From assembly GCA_036260255.1 (NCBI GenBank), contig DATAAF010000084.1:44461-108460 (forward strand): a stretch of DNA of 64,000 bases, written 5' to 3'. Numbering within the stretch: position 1 is the first letter of the stretch; every line of letters begins with the position of its first letter. Positions 14,019 to 23,729 of the stretch are shown piece by piece. The stretch comes from DASZJY01 sp036260255 (GTDB taxonomy: Bacteria > Actinomycetota > Acidimicrobiia > Acidimicrobiales > AC-14). The notes beneath the pieces were generated by a model, which saw nothing but the letters and a program-made list of their open reading frames with translations, was not told where the DNA came from and did not search any database. Both the position numbers and the translations under genes were made by a program.

Positions 14019-17000
14019 TCAGCTCGGTAGCTCGACCACGTCCGCGTAGGCGACCCGATTGGTCCGGATCGGCGACTGTCCCTCCGGCCACTCGTGCGTG
14101 TACACCTCCCGCTCCCGCACGACGACCCGACGTGGTCGGCCGGTCGAGGCAGGCCGGAGGATGACGCCCGACCAGGTCGTCGAGCCCATGTGGCCGCTCC
14201 GGGTGAGCGTCCCGGTGACGATCGGGGCCCACCCCAGGTCACCCGGGAGCTCGCCGTTGTGCTCCTCCAGGGCGACCTCCACCTTGTTGAAGTCGTCCTG
14301 GGGGTGGCTGTCGGAGAGACCGGGCCCGGAGACGGTGATGGTGAGGGTGTTCTGCCCCTTCGCCGGGTCGGTGCCCGGGGTCACCGTGAGCGTGCGGGTC
14401 GGCAGCAGTTGCGAGAAGTCGGCCTGCACCACACGGGACAGCTTCAGCTCGGGCTTCACCGAGTAGCGCTGGTAGCGGGCCAGGGCCAGACGGACGAACG
14501 GGAAGTACGAGGGGCCGCTGGCCGGGACCTGCAGGTCGATGTCGCAGAACCAGAGCTGGCGCTCGCTGTCGTACTCGGGCTGGAAGGCGACCACGTCGAC
14601 CTTCTTGATCGGATCAGGGACCTCGGGGAGGGGCAACCCTTTCTCGACGTACACCTTGTTCGTGAAGTCGCCTTCGGTGAGGGTCGTCTGGGGGTCGGCA
14701 GCCACCCAGACCCGGTCCCTGCCGATCTCGGTGACGTACTTGGCGAACCGAGCGTCGACCGGGCCCTGGCTGGCGGGCCACAGCACCACCCCCAGTCGTT
14801 CGTCGACACCGGAGGAGTACCAGGGGCGCTGCATCCAGACGCGCAGCCCCCCGCCGATCCGCTTCTGCACGATCGGAGCCGGGAACGCCCCCTGCTTCTG
14901 CCACTGGAAGGACGGCACGACGTAGAGGAGACGCAGGGCGTCCGGCCGGGCCGAGCTCTGCACGTTCACGAGGACCTCTTCACCGGTCCGCGTGATGTTC
15001 TCGGGGACGGTCGTGAACTCGGGCGGGAAGTACTCCCGGAAGCGCGTCGTGCCGGTGAGGCGGTACTTCACCCAGCGGTGCTTGGTGTCGCCGAACTCGT
15101 GTCGAAGGTAGGGCGAAGGGGGGTTCCCCTGCTCTTCGGGGAGCGGGAAGGCCGTGCCGCCGTTGTTCGGGACCGCGATCGTGCCGTCGTCCGGGGCCGG
15201 AGAGGCAGGCGGGAACGGCTGCTGCTCGGGGATCCAGGCGCCCACCCGCTGGGACGTAACGTGCGACCGTCCCGCGAGGTCCTTGGGCGCGAGGTCGGAC
15301 AGGGAGTCGACGGGGTCCGTCCAGTTCGCGTGCAGGTCGATATAGGCCGTGCTCTTGACGCTCAGGAACGCCCGTCCGCTGATGCGGGCGAACGTCTCGC
15401 CGGGCTCGCGGCCCGACTGCAGGCGAAGGGTCGGCGGGCACAGGGGCCGGGCCACCGCGTGAACGAGGATCAGCTTGCGGAAGGGGCTGATCATCCAGTG
15501 CCCTCCGGCTGCTGCCAGGGCGGTGAGCGGGCCCTCGTTCGGCGCGCCCTTCACCCAACGTTGCCAGGCCCCCATGTGCTGAAACCGGGTGCCGTCCGGG
15601 TAGGAGCTGTAGCGGACGACGCGGACCTCGCCCTTGCCGAGCCGGGCGTGGAGCACCCGGTTCCGCGTTGTCCACTCCAGGGCTGCCGTCCCCATGGGCG
15701 TCTCCGAGCACTGCCCGGACTGCACCGTACCGGGGAGCTCCTCCAGGCGCAGGACGAAGGGGTTGAACTTCGGCCAGGTGCCCCCGAACCCCTGGTTCCA
15801 AGGCTGGGGGCCGGGCAGGCCCCGGAACGATGCCCCGGCCGCCATCACGTCGGGGAGGTAGGCGAGCGGGAAGCTCGCCGAGGTGTTGATCAGGTAGCTG
15901 CCAGGGGCCGGACGGGGCGCGCCCGTCACTGGGTCCACCGGGGCGACCGTGTCGGGTGGGTAGCTCCCCGGCACCATTTGCGAGCCGGGCAGCGGCTGGC
16001 CGTCGTGGCCCCGCTCGAGCGTCGCCGCCTCGCGCACCGCGTCGGCGTAGGCCCCGCCCGGGTTCCCGTTCGGGCCGAACCCGAGATCGAACATGCCGTG
16101 CGTCTCGGCCATGACCTGCGAGGTCTTGGGCGGCACGACGTGGCGATCGTTGTCCGCCAAGTACCCGAAGGACGGGTGCTCGGCCGCGAACTCGGCGGGC
16201 GACTTGTCGAAGTCGCTGCGGATGACCATGCGCTCGACCGCCTCGCCTTCCTTCAACTCGGCCCGGGGGACGATCGCCGGAGGCGAGATGGGCTCGATCC
16301 GGCTGTAGAAGAGAGGGGAGGACCACATTGCCTGCTCGGCAGGGTCGGGCGTCGCTTGGAACGGCGCGCTGTTGCCGGCCAGGTCGACGGTTCGGACCCG
16401 CAGGCGGTAGGTCTTCCCGAAGCGCAGCCGGGGGAGTGACCCTTCCTCGGGCTCGAAACTCGTGACCAGCTTGAAGTCGGTGACCGGCTTGGGCGACGGC
16501 TTGGTCGGCCGCTCCTCCTGCATCCCGTCGGCGGCCACGGCCTCGATGGTGCGCCCGGGTCGGGGCGCGACCAGGCTCCAGCCGTCCCACCGGAAGAGCG
16601 CCTCGTGGAGGTAGAGATCGCTCTTCTCGGCGTCGGCCGAGGTGGCCGACGCCGCCTTGACGTAGCCCTCGTCGACGATGGGCTGCCCCGGCGGGGTGAT
16701 CTCCACTGGTTTGCCCCCCTCGGGCACGACGCGGTAGGTCCCCTTTCGCCGGCACAGCGAATACCACGTGCCGGTGTCGACGTCCTGGACGTCGACCCGG
16801 TACCCCCGGATGAGGTGCTCGGCGCCGTGCACCATCTCGTCGTGGTCGCCGGCGTTGCGCGCCGACTCTTCGGCCAGCCGCTGGCCGAGGCCCAGCCCAC
16901 GGCCGTACCGGTACATGCTGATGCCGGCCGAGCGCAAGGCTGGGAGCCCCGTCCGCTCAGGCGTGTCGAACCCGGCCCGGCCGATCTGCTTGTCCGCCAG

Positions 17001-18170
17001 TAGGGAGTGCATCTCCGAGGCCATGTTCAAGAGCTTCTGCACGCTGCCGTCGGCGTCGAGCTGATTGAGCCCGAACCACACGCCGGGGGTGGGCTCCCTG
17101 AACTGGTCGTCGGCGCCGCGAAGGATCAGGAGCCCGGGCCCCCAGATGGGGGTGGTGGGCTCGTCCGTGGCCGCAGCCACGAAGGTCTTCTCGTTCCGGC
17201 GGAACTTCGTGTGCGGAGAACGGTGCTGGTTGAACGCCGCGAACTTCCCCTCTGGCAAGAGGCGGATGTGGCGAGGCATCTCCGATGGTGGGATGTCGAC
17301 GAGCAGGTCGACGACCAGGCCCAGCCGGCGCAGCAGCACGGGATAGTCCCCCAACGATCCCAACGCCTGGTGGAAGTCGAGCGTGGGGACGTCGGGAGCC
17401 TCGGCCGGGGCCGGCTCCGGCCGGTCGAAGAACCGGTGAGCCTGGTAGCAGTCCATGGCCGCTTTGGTGGGGAAGCCCAGCGCCTGGTGGTCGGCGTCGG
17501 GGCGGATCACCGTCCCGCCTTGGAACGCGTCGTCGAGGGCGTGGTGCCGCCTGTATGCCACCCACCACTTCTGGAACCCCGTCAGGAGCTCCGCCAACGA
17601 CCCGGTGTGCTGCTGGCGGTACTGCTCCCACGCTGCCCTCGTCACGGGGCCGAAGAGCTCTTCGGGCTCTCGTTCGAATCGCTGCAGCGCCCTTCTCCCA
17701 TGGGGGAGACGGAAGTGCCCGAACGTCTCCCCGAGGTGCTCCACCATGTCTCCCACCGGGCCCTGGTCCGCGGGCGGGAGGTTGTCGGGGGAGTTCCGGG
17801 CCACGTTCTCGTACAGCCCGTCGAGGTACGACAACACCGACCACATGGGGAAGGACCAGATGCGGCGCTGGCTCATGTCGCGGAACTCGAACGGGCGCAC
17901 CCACGTCGTCGGCGGGAACAGGGCGGACCAGAGCGAGGAGTCGGCGGGCTGGCTCACCCGCTGGACCCCGGCCAGCGCGCCGCCGTCGACGAAGACACCG
18001 AAGGTGGCGTTGTTCACCACCGCCGGCCAGTCGGCGAAGTCGAAGTCGCCGAGCTCAGGGGGCTGCCTGTCGGAGACGAGACGCGGTGAGGCCATCACCG
18101 ACAGCTGGCACTGGCCGTTCGGGGTGAGCCCGTTGGGCAGCGCCGTCCAGATGATCTCCTGGGTGGTCAC
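14019..18170 (-). CDS. Giant protein of unknown function (1383 aa)
   Basis: I do not recognise this family. It starts GTG at 18170 after a strong GGAGGGG ribosome-binding site. No signal peptide or membrane helix is evident, so it looks cytosolic or non-classically exported. The composition is that of a globular protein rich in beta strands, Trp and Pro. Around residues 570-620 there is a fibronectin-III-like stretch (KTYRLRVRTVDLAGNS). The last ~150 residues also look like beta-sandwich repeats. It lies 43 bases after the 1269-residue giant gene and is surely co-transcribed with it, so the two probably act together. Cofactor or catalytic motifs are not visible to me. Confidence 0.85.
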   Translation of the reverse strand: MTTQEIIWTALPNGLTPNGQCQLSVMASPRLVSDRQPPELGDFDFADWPAVVNNATFGVFVDGGALAGVQRVSQPADSSLWSALFPPTTWVRPFEFRDMSQRRIWSFPMWSVLSYLDGLYENVARNSPDNLPPADQGPVGDMVEHLGETFGHFRLPHGRRALQRFEREPEELFGPVTRAAWEQYRQQHTGSLAELLTGFQKWWVAYRRHHALDDAFQGGTVIRPDADHQALGFPTKAAMDCYQAHRFFDRPEPAPAEAPDVPTLDFHQALGSLGDYPVLLRRLGLVVDLLVDIPPSEMPRHIRLLPEGKFAAFNQHRSPHTKFRRNEKTFVAAATDEPTTPIWGPGLLILRGADDQFREPTPGVWFGLNQLDADGSVQKLLNMASEMHSLLADKQIGRAGFDTPERTGLPALRSAGISMYRYGRGLGLGQRLAEESARNAGDHDEMVHGAEHLIRGYRVDVQDVDTGTWYSLCRRKGTYRVVPEGGKPVEITPPGQPIVDEGYVKAASATSADAEKSDLYLHEALFRWDGWSLVAPRPGRTIEAVAADGMQEERPTKPSPKPVTDFKLVTSFEPEEGSLPRLRFGKTYRLRVRTVDLAGNSAPFQATPDPAEQAMWSSPLFYSRIEPISPPAIVPRAELKEGEAVERMVIRSDFDKSPAEFAAEHPSFGYLADNDRHVVPPKTSQVMAETHGMFDLGFGPNGNPGGAYADAVREAATLERGHDGQPLPGSQMVPGSYPPDTVAPVDPVTGAPRPAPGSYLINTSASFPLAYLPDVMAAGASFRGLPGPQPWNQGFGGTWPKFNPFVLRLEELPGTVQSGQCSETPMGTAALEWTTRNRVLHARLGKGEVRVVRYSSYPDGTRFQHMGAWQRWVKGAPNEGPLTALAAAGGHWMISPFRKLILVHAVARPLCPPTLRLQSGREPGETFARISGRAFLSVKSTAYIDLHANWTDPVDSLSDLAPKDLAGRSHVTSQRVGAWIPEQQPFPPASPAPDDGTIAVPNNGGTAFPLPEEQGNPPSPYLRHEFGDTKHRWVKYRLTGTTRFREYFPPEFTTVPENITRTGEEVLVNVQSSARPDALRLLYVVPSFQWQKQGAFPAPIVQKRIGGGLRVWMQRPWYSSGVDERLGVVLWPASQGPVDARFAKYVTEIGRDRVWVAADPQTTLTEGDFTNKVYVEKGLPLPEVPDPIKKVDVVAFQPEYDSERQLWFCDIDLQVPASGPSYFPFVRLALARYQRYSVKPELKLSRVVQADFSQLLPTRTLTVTPGTDPAKGQNTLTITVSGPGLSDSHPQDDFNKVEVALEEHNGELPGDLGWAPIVTGTLTRSGHMGSTTWSGVILRPASTGRPRRVVVREREVYTHEWPEGQSPIRTNRVAYADVVELPS

Positions 18171-18213
18171 CTGTTCCCCTCCCTTCCTGAGCCGCAGGCC
18201 GCGGTGTCACCGC

Positions 18214-21200
18214 TCACGTGAAGGCCCTGCAGTACTCGGTCCATGGGTCCTCGCCCGGCTCGAGGTCGGGGCCGGGGCCCATGAGCTCGGCGAACGTGGG
18301 GTCCCCGTCGGATCCGGCCAGCTTGCGCTCGACGCTGATCTCCAACGGGATGCTGAAGAAGGCGATCTCGATCTCGATGGTGATGGTGGCCCGGCCGATG
18401 CACTTCCCGGTGCTCGACTCGTAGGTGAGGCTCATGTACAGCTCGATGGAGATCGAGATCAGGCCGAGCGCCTCCACTTCGCCCCCCATCCGGATGTAGC
18501 CGGTGAGGGTGACCTCGTCGCCCTGCATCTTGAAGTAGATGCCGCCCATCACGGTGATGCCGCCGCTGGCCACGCCGAAGTTCATGGCGATGCTGGCCCC
18601 GAACTCGAACGACGCCTCCATGATCTCGATGCCGTCGGGGTCGAGGGTGATCCCGAAGAACCCGCCGCCGCCGAACATGGCGACGGTCAGGATGAAGGGG
18701 CTCTCCCGCTCGCAGAAGTTGAAGCGGACGGTCAGCGGGTCGAGCAGGAAGGGGACGTTGAAGCCCGCACCCAGGCTCAGGTTCTGGAGGCTGAAGACGC
18801 CGAAGGCGACGTCGGGGAGCCCGAGGGAGTAGCTGGCCGCGATCCCCTTCTCGGAGATGTCGAGCGCCGGTGGGTCGCTGAAGCCGTCGAGGGGGATGAG
18901 GTCGCGCAGCGCTTCGACAAACGACAAGGGCCCGGCGAACGAGATGTCGTCGAACTCCACGTTTACGTCGGGCTTGGCTCCGCTGCCGGCGGTGAACTCC
19001 AGCTTGTTGAAGCGCAGCACCATGAAGGAGACGGCCGGCCCGATGAGGTTGAGAGAGAAGTTGTGCAGCCGGGCGGCGATCTCGAATCGGGGGTCGGGGT
19101 GGAGCTTGGTCTTGGCCTCCATCTCGGCCGAGAGGACGAAGGTGGCCTTCTTGGTGGTGTTGCCGTCCGAGTTGTGCGCCACGAAGAGCGATTCGCCGGC
19201 GTTGTCGGGGTCGGGCCAGTGCTGGAGCTCGGGCTTCCACTCGAACTTCATCTTCAGCTCCTCGGGGAGCTGCAGGGCGTCCATCAGCCGGGTGATGTGC
19301 TTCTCGACGTCGTCGAACACGTCGACCGCGGTCCCGAGCTCGGCCAGGAACCGGTCCACCGTCGCCTGGAGCGCCTTCTTCACCTCGGCCGGCACCTGCG
19401 GCGGCAGCTTGGCGAGCTGTCCCTTGGCCTCGACGAGCAGGTTCCGGAAGGTGACCAGCGCCTCCTTGACGGCGCCGAGGGGGTCCCCTTCCTGGATCCC
19501 CTGGACGAGCTGTTCGATGGCGTCGGCGATCTTGTCGACTGCGCCGGTGACGCCGTCGCGCAGAGTGGCGGCGTCTTTCATCGCCGTCTCGAGCTTTTGC
19601 TTCACCTCGGCTTCGACGTTGGTGTTCTTGATCTTGTCGTACTCGGCCTCGGCGGCGGCACGCAGCTGCTCTATCTGCTGTTGCGCCTTCTTCAACCCTG
19701 CGAGGAAGGCGTCGACGGCGGCGAAGGCCTCGGTCACGAAGGAGGGCATGGCGTCGGCGAGGTCGAGCCCGAGCTCGCCGACGAACTTGGCGATGACTTC
19801 TCCGAGGTCGACGATGCCGAAGAGCCGGGCGTCGAGGGACTCGAAGAACTTCATGGGGTCGAACGTTCCCGACGCCAGCTCGTCCAGGGAGCCGGCGATG
19901 GGCCCGGTCAGGCGCGAGATGCCGCCCAGGTCGGGGATGTTGGGCTGGACGAAGGCGCCCGCCTTGTCGCCCACCTTCTTGAAGTCGAGCGCCGGCGCCT
20001 GGGCGACGTTGGCGACCTCCAGGAAGACCTCGCCGAGGTTCGCCGGCGTCGCGGCCACCGTGAGCCCTTGGGCCTTGCCCCCCCTTTCTGCCGGCAAGCC
20101 TTGGGTGAGGTACTGAGAGGCGTACTTGAAGGGTGCCGGCTCGGCCGCGCCGGTGAACTGCTTGATGGCGGGCACGACGACGCGGGCGGTGCGCACTCGG
20201 GGGTAGAACCGACCGCGGTCGTTGCCCAGCGTGGTGACCCCGACGTCGGCGCCGAACGCGATGTCACGGACCTCGAAGGACGTGTCGCCCGGCTCGAAGC
20301 TCGGGCCCAGCGCGATCCGCCTGCCCCCGACAGGGACCTCCGAGAGCACCTTGCCCTGGAAGTTGAAGCCCTCGTACGCCGTCTTCCCCTGCTGCAGCGG
20401 TGCGGGGTCGGCACCCAAGGCCAGCGGGCCCTCGACGAAGATCAGCGGGGCCGTGAAGTCGACCCGGTTCGCCTCGATGTCCTCGGCCGTCAGGTGGAAG
20501 CGGAAGGGCTGGCCTCCCACGAACGGCCAGAACATCTGCGTACCGAAGGCGAGGACCTGCGTAGCCTGCGGATTGTCGAGGTCGGGCGTCGTGACCGTGC
20601 GGATCCGGACGCTGGTGAAGGGGAACTGCAGGTCGTAGAAGAAGCCCTGGGCGTTCTTCTGCCCGGGGAGCCCGTAGGTGAGGAGCGGCTGGCGCACGAC
20701 GACGAAGATGCGCTGCCGGAGGATCGCGGGGTTCCCCGTCCCTCCCTGGAACTTCCGCTCGGTGATGGTGATCAGCGCCGCCTGGTGGCCGAACGGGAAC
20801 AGGTACCCCTTCTCGACCACACGGACGTAGTGGTCACGACCCATGGTGCCGCGGTGGCGCCAATCCAAGAGTGAGAGCCGGGGATCGGCCGGCCCCCACC
20901 GGCCCCGCGAGTCGATCCACCCTCCCAGCGAGGTGAGCATCAGCCGATCGACGTCGACCGGAGCCACGCCGCTGAGGGCGTGGTTCGCGGACGAGTGCAC
21001 GATGTCGAATCGCTGGCGCTGGGTCAGCGAGGTCCGGAAGGGCTCCGGCTTCTGCGGGTCCATAGGCCGTTGGTCGACATTCGGGCTGAACTCTTTGTCG
21101 CGGCACCAGACCGCCCGGACTGCGCGGAGCGGATGGTCGTCCTCGACCGTTTTCAGAGCGCCGGACGCGTCAGCCACCCGCGTGGCCAGGCGGGTGTGCC

Positions 21201-22023
21201 AGAGCTCCGAGAACGTGCCCGGCACCGGCAGGGTGCGGTGCGCCCACGCGGCGTGGACGTTGGGCGAGATGATGAGGCGGTACGGCAGCTCGATTGCCGT
21301 CTCCGTGTTCGACGGCGCCGCCAGCGCCGGCACGGCGCGCGGGCCCGGCTCGACGACCGGCGTCGCACCGTCGGCGTCGACCACGAACCGCGTCGGCGGC
21401 GGGAGGGCTGGTCGGCGTGCCGGCGGAAGGGCGCTGTGACTGGAGGGCTCGGGCGCCGGGGCGGTAAGGAGCACCGGCACCAGGTCGGTGTTGTCCTGCC
21501 ACCGCTGGCGCCGGGCCCGGGCCTGGGCTCGCTCGATCGGGGAGGTGTGGGCCGCCACTCCCGCCACCGAACGAGCCGGAGCGACGATGGGAGCTGGCGC
21601 CGGCGCCGGCGGGGGCGGCAGGGCCGTCGCCGTCACGTTGAGCGGCAGGCTCCTGCACGCCTCGAGGACGCCGGCGATGGTGCAGGTGACCTTCTGGTTG
21701 GCGGGAACGGCGAAGGCCAGCCGGGTCGGCCCGGCCAGACGAGTGTTCGTCGGGAGCTCGGTTTTGGTCACGTCGTGTTTCATCAGGAAGTCCTCGCCCT
21801 CGAGGAACGCCTGCTCGGCGATGTGCTGGGGGGGCAGGTGGAGGATGATCGTGCCGCCGCCCGCGGCCGCGGTGAGCGTCGCCGCCGCCTTGTCCAGGGT
21901 CATGTTCTGGAACTCGAACGTCCCGACGAACTGGTCCTTGGCACGGATTGCATCCAGCTTCAGAACAACTGGAAGGGACGGGCCGGCGAACCCCGCCCGG
22001 CTCGACGCCGCGGGCTCGGTCAT
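18214..22023 (-). CDS. Giant protein of unknown function (1269 aa) with coiled-coil core and amphipathic beta-strand C-terminus
   Basis: Family not recognised with certainty. The first ~130 residues form a small beta domain, then a Pro/Ala linker, then a beta-rich region to about 690. Residues about 700-900 are strongly helical (AQQQIEQLRAAAEAEYDK and following). From about 930 to 1230 come long alternating hydrophobic strands with Gly-rich turns (MFGGGGFFGITLDPDGIEIM), the look of a long beta sheet or groove. This resembles DUF6603-like proteins or lipid-binding beta grooves, but that is only an impression. No signal peptide is seen. The ATG overlaps the stop of a possible 31-codon leader ORF, and the partner giant gene follows 43 bases downstream. 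Confidence 0.85.
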   Translation of the reverse strand: MTEPAASSRAGFAGPSLPVVLKLDAIRAKDQFVGTFEFQNMTLDKAAATLTAAAGGGTIILHLPPQHIAEQAFLEGEDFLMKHDVTKTELPTNTRLAGPTRLAFAVPANQKVTCTIAGVLEACRSLPLNVTATALPPPPAPAPAPIVAPARSVAGVAAHTSPIERAQARARRQRWQDNTDLVPVLLTAPAPEPSSHSALPPARRPALPPPTRFVVDADGATPVVEPGPRAVPALAAPSNTETAIELPYRLIISPNVHAAWAHRTLPVPGTFSELWHTRLATRVADASGALKTVEDDHPLRAVRAVWCRDKEFSPNVDQRPMDPQKPEPFRTSLTQRQRFDIVHSSANHALSGVAPVDVDRLMLTSLGGWIDSRGRWGPADPRLSLLDWRHRGTMGRDHYVRVVEKGYLFPFGHQAALITITERKFQGGTGNPAILRQRIFVVVRQPLLTYGLPGQKNAQGFFYDLQFPFTSVRIRTVTTPDLDNPQATQVLAFGTQMFWPFVGGQPFRFHLTAEDIEANRVDFTAPLIFVEGPLALGADPAPLQQGKTAYEGFNFQGKVLSEVPVGGRRIALGPSFEPGDTSFEVRDIAFGADVGVTTLGNDRGRFYPRVRTARVVVPAIKQFTGAAEPAPFKYASQYLTQGLPAERGGKAQGLTVAATPANLGEVFLEVANVAQAPALDFKKVGDKAGAFVQPNIPDLGGISRLTGPIAGSLDELASGTFDPMKFFESLDARLFGIVDLGEVIAKFVGELGLDLADAMPSFVTEAFAAVDAFLAGLKKAQQQIEQLRAAAEAEYDKIKNTNVEAEVKQKLETAMKDAATLRDGVTGAVDKIADAIEQLVQGIQEGDPLGAVKEALVTFRNLLVEAKGQLAKLPPQVPAEVKKALQATVDRFLAELGTAVDVFDDVEKHITRLMDALQLPEELKMKFEWKPELQHWPDPDNAGESLFVAHNSDGNTTKKATFVLSAEMEAKTKLHPDPRFEIAARLHNFSLNLIGPAVSFMVLRFNKLEFTAGSGAKPDVNVEFDDISFAGPLSFVEALRDLIPLDGFSDPPALDISEKGIAASYSLGLPDVAFGVFSLQNLSLGAGFNVPFLLDPLTVRFNFCERESPFILTVAMFGGGGFFGITLDPDGIEIMEASFEFGASIAMNFGVASGGITVMGGIYFKMQGDEVTLTGYIRMGGEVEALGLISISIELYMSLTYESSTGKCIGRATITIEIEIAFFSIPLEISVERKLAGSDGDPTFAELMGPGPDLEPGEDPWTEYCRAFT

Positions 22024-22115
22024 GGCGACACCCGAGAGGCCGCCGTGAACGACCTTGGCCGCCCCGTCGGCCCCTCGGCGCGCTGGAACCGCCGGACCGC
22101 AAGCTCCCCACTCAT
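22020..22115 (-). CDS. Possible 31-residue leader ORF, coupled to the giant gene
   Basis: An ATG at 22115 sits behind a very strong purine run (GGGAGGGGGG) and reads a 31-residue basic peptide beginning MSGELAVRRFQRAEG. Its stop overlaps the ATG of the 1269-residue gene (ATGA). The giant gene has only a weak ribosome-binding site of its own, so translational coupling through this ORF would explain its expression. The peptide shows no known motif. It could instead be a chance ORF, or the giant gene may use another start. Confidence 0.45.
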   Translation of the reverse strand: MSGELAVRRFQRAEGPTGRPRSFTAASRVSP

Positions 22116-22438
22116 GGGCCCCCCTCCCGAGCGCGCCCGCCTACCTTCCTTTCGGGCGCGCCCCGCCATCATCGACGCTCGGCCGCGCTCCGACATCAGG
22201 GAAATCCCTCATTCTTCCGGCGTCGGCGGCTCGGCTAGGCACTGCTCGCGCTCTTGACCCGCGCAACGACGCAGGTGTTCCGGCGGCCGCGGTGGCCGCC
22301 GCAGGCGGCCGTCCACCGCTGCCAGCAGAGGAAGGACGGAGGCCGAACTGGTTGCCGGTCGGCCGGCGCACCTTGCTGACTCGCCAAGGAACCTCCGGTT
22401 CCGAGGCGAACGTCGCTACGAGTTGCCCAGTGAGGCGT
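22116..22438. other. Intergenic stretch without a convincing gene
   Basis: About 320 bases between the giant-gene operon and the decayed antiporter. No reading frame with recognisable protein is visible on either strand. The only structure noted is a 7-bp GC hairpin at 22294-22310 (GGCCGCC-gca-GGCGGCC), which could terminate the pseudogene transcript. The operon promoter presumably lies here but I cannot place it. Confidence 0.5.
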
Positions 22439-23707
22439 TCAGAGCTTCGGCTGAACCCTCGGCGACGCGGGTTCGGGCTCTGGCTCGATTGGCGGAGCGG
22501 CGGCGGGCCTGGAGGCGGCTGGTCTCTTGCCGCCACCTGAGAGTTGAGCGATCCTCCAGCGGCCGCGGGCGGGGCGACACGCCGTCGCCAGCGCCTGGGG
22601 GATGGACTCTTCGACGTTGGCGTCGAGCTTGCAGCCGCTGCCGTCGGTGAGCTCGACGCGGTCGACGGCCTCGCCGCCGACCGTCGTCACCCGGGCGGTG
22701 TGGACGTGGGCTCGGGCGTGGGCGAAGGCGACGGCCAGGGCGTGCGGCACGCCGGGGCGGTCGGCCGCCCGGACCTCGCACAGCGTGTACCAGGGCGAGG
22801 CCTCGACTTCGAAGGCGTCCTTGGCGTCTGGCACCGGCTCGCCTGCCTGCGGCCGCCCGATGGCGTCCTCCAGGGCCCGCTCCGAGCGGCGGGGACGTGC
22901 CGACGAGGGTCTGGCGCACGGCGCTGTCGGGCAACGCCTGAAGGCGGGGATCGATGGTCGTCTCCAACCTGACGCCGCCGCGGCCGGCCACGAACGCCCC
23001 GATGATGGGGCGAGCTTGGCCGCCTCGGCGAGCACGGCGAAGGCCAGGGCGAAGGCCAGGCGATGGTCACGAGCGTCCCCGCCGAGCGTTGAAGACGGGC
23101 CGCGCCGGCCCGCCGCCGACGACCCCGGCGAAAAGGGGAAGCCGGGGGCCACGCCCACGATGCCGAGCACGGAGCCCGTCGAGACGGAGCCGCCGCCGGC
23201 CACCCGGGTGGCGACCGTGAGGATTATCAGGCCGGGCACATCGCCGATCACCGGCGCCCGAGCGCCGCTCCGGCCTCGGAGGCGGACAAGAACCGCAGGT
23301 CGCGGAGGACGCGCGGGTATGCCCACGCTGGTGGCGGTCAGGAGGCGCCGACGCACCCGAAGGGCGCGCGCCCTCCCCCGGAGCAGCGAGGCGCCCGTCG
23401 GCACCACGAGAGGTGCGGCCACCCCCGCCAAGGCCACCGGCATCGACGCCGGGCCCACTGATCCGAGCTCGGCCATGTTCAACTGCAGGCCGATTTCGAA
23501 CAGCAACGAGATCGCGCCGAATCTCGCCCAGCATCCTGAGCACCTCGTCGTCCCCGCCCACCAGTCCGAGGGCCCAGGGGCCTGTGAGGACGCCGGCGAC
23601 GATCTCTCCCACTACCGCAGGCACGCCGATGCGCGCGGCGATCTCGGCCGCCGCCTTGGCGGCGATGAGGATGACGAGGATGACGAGGAGGGCGTGCCGA
23701 TGTTCAC
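22439..23707 (-). pseudogene. Decayed cation/proton antiporter (CPA2/KefB-like) joined to a GlnD-like ACT fragment
   Basis: Recognisable antiporter pieces occur in order but in different frames: a GTG start near 23707 leading into VILVILIAAKAAAEIAARIG, then GEIVAGVLTGPWALGLVGGD, then SLLFEIGLQLNMAELGSVG, then GLIILTVATRVAGGGSVS, then LAEAAKLAPIIGAFVAG. At least four single-base shifts are needed to join them. The last ~110 residues instead resemble the C-terminal ACT domain of a PII uridylyltransferase (SPWYTLCEVRAADRPG, then VELTDGSGCKLDANVEESI). The gene is therefore broken, and either a deletion fused two genes or this is an unusual antiporter-ACT family. Sequencing indels could account for some shifts but not easily all. 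Confidence 0.75.
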
Positions 23708-23729
23708 GCGCCCGCCGGCGCGCTCGCGG

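Noticed and set aside
17455..20874. 1139-codon plus-strand frame opposite the giant genes
   Set aside because: His/Gly/Val-rich composition typical of antisense reading of GC-rich genes; the minus-strand frames have RBS and natural composition.
22439..23506. Intact antiporter-ACT gene
   Set aside because: The continuous frame covers only parts of the antiporter; key segments lie in other frames, so it is treated as a pseudogene.
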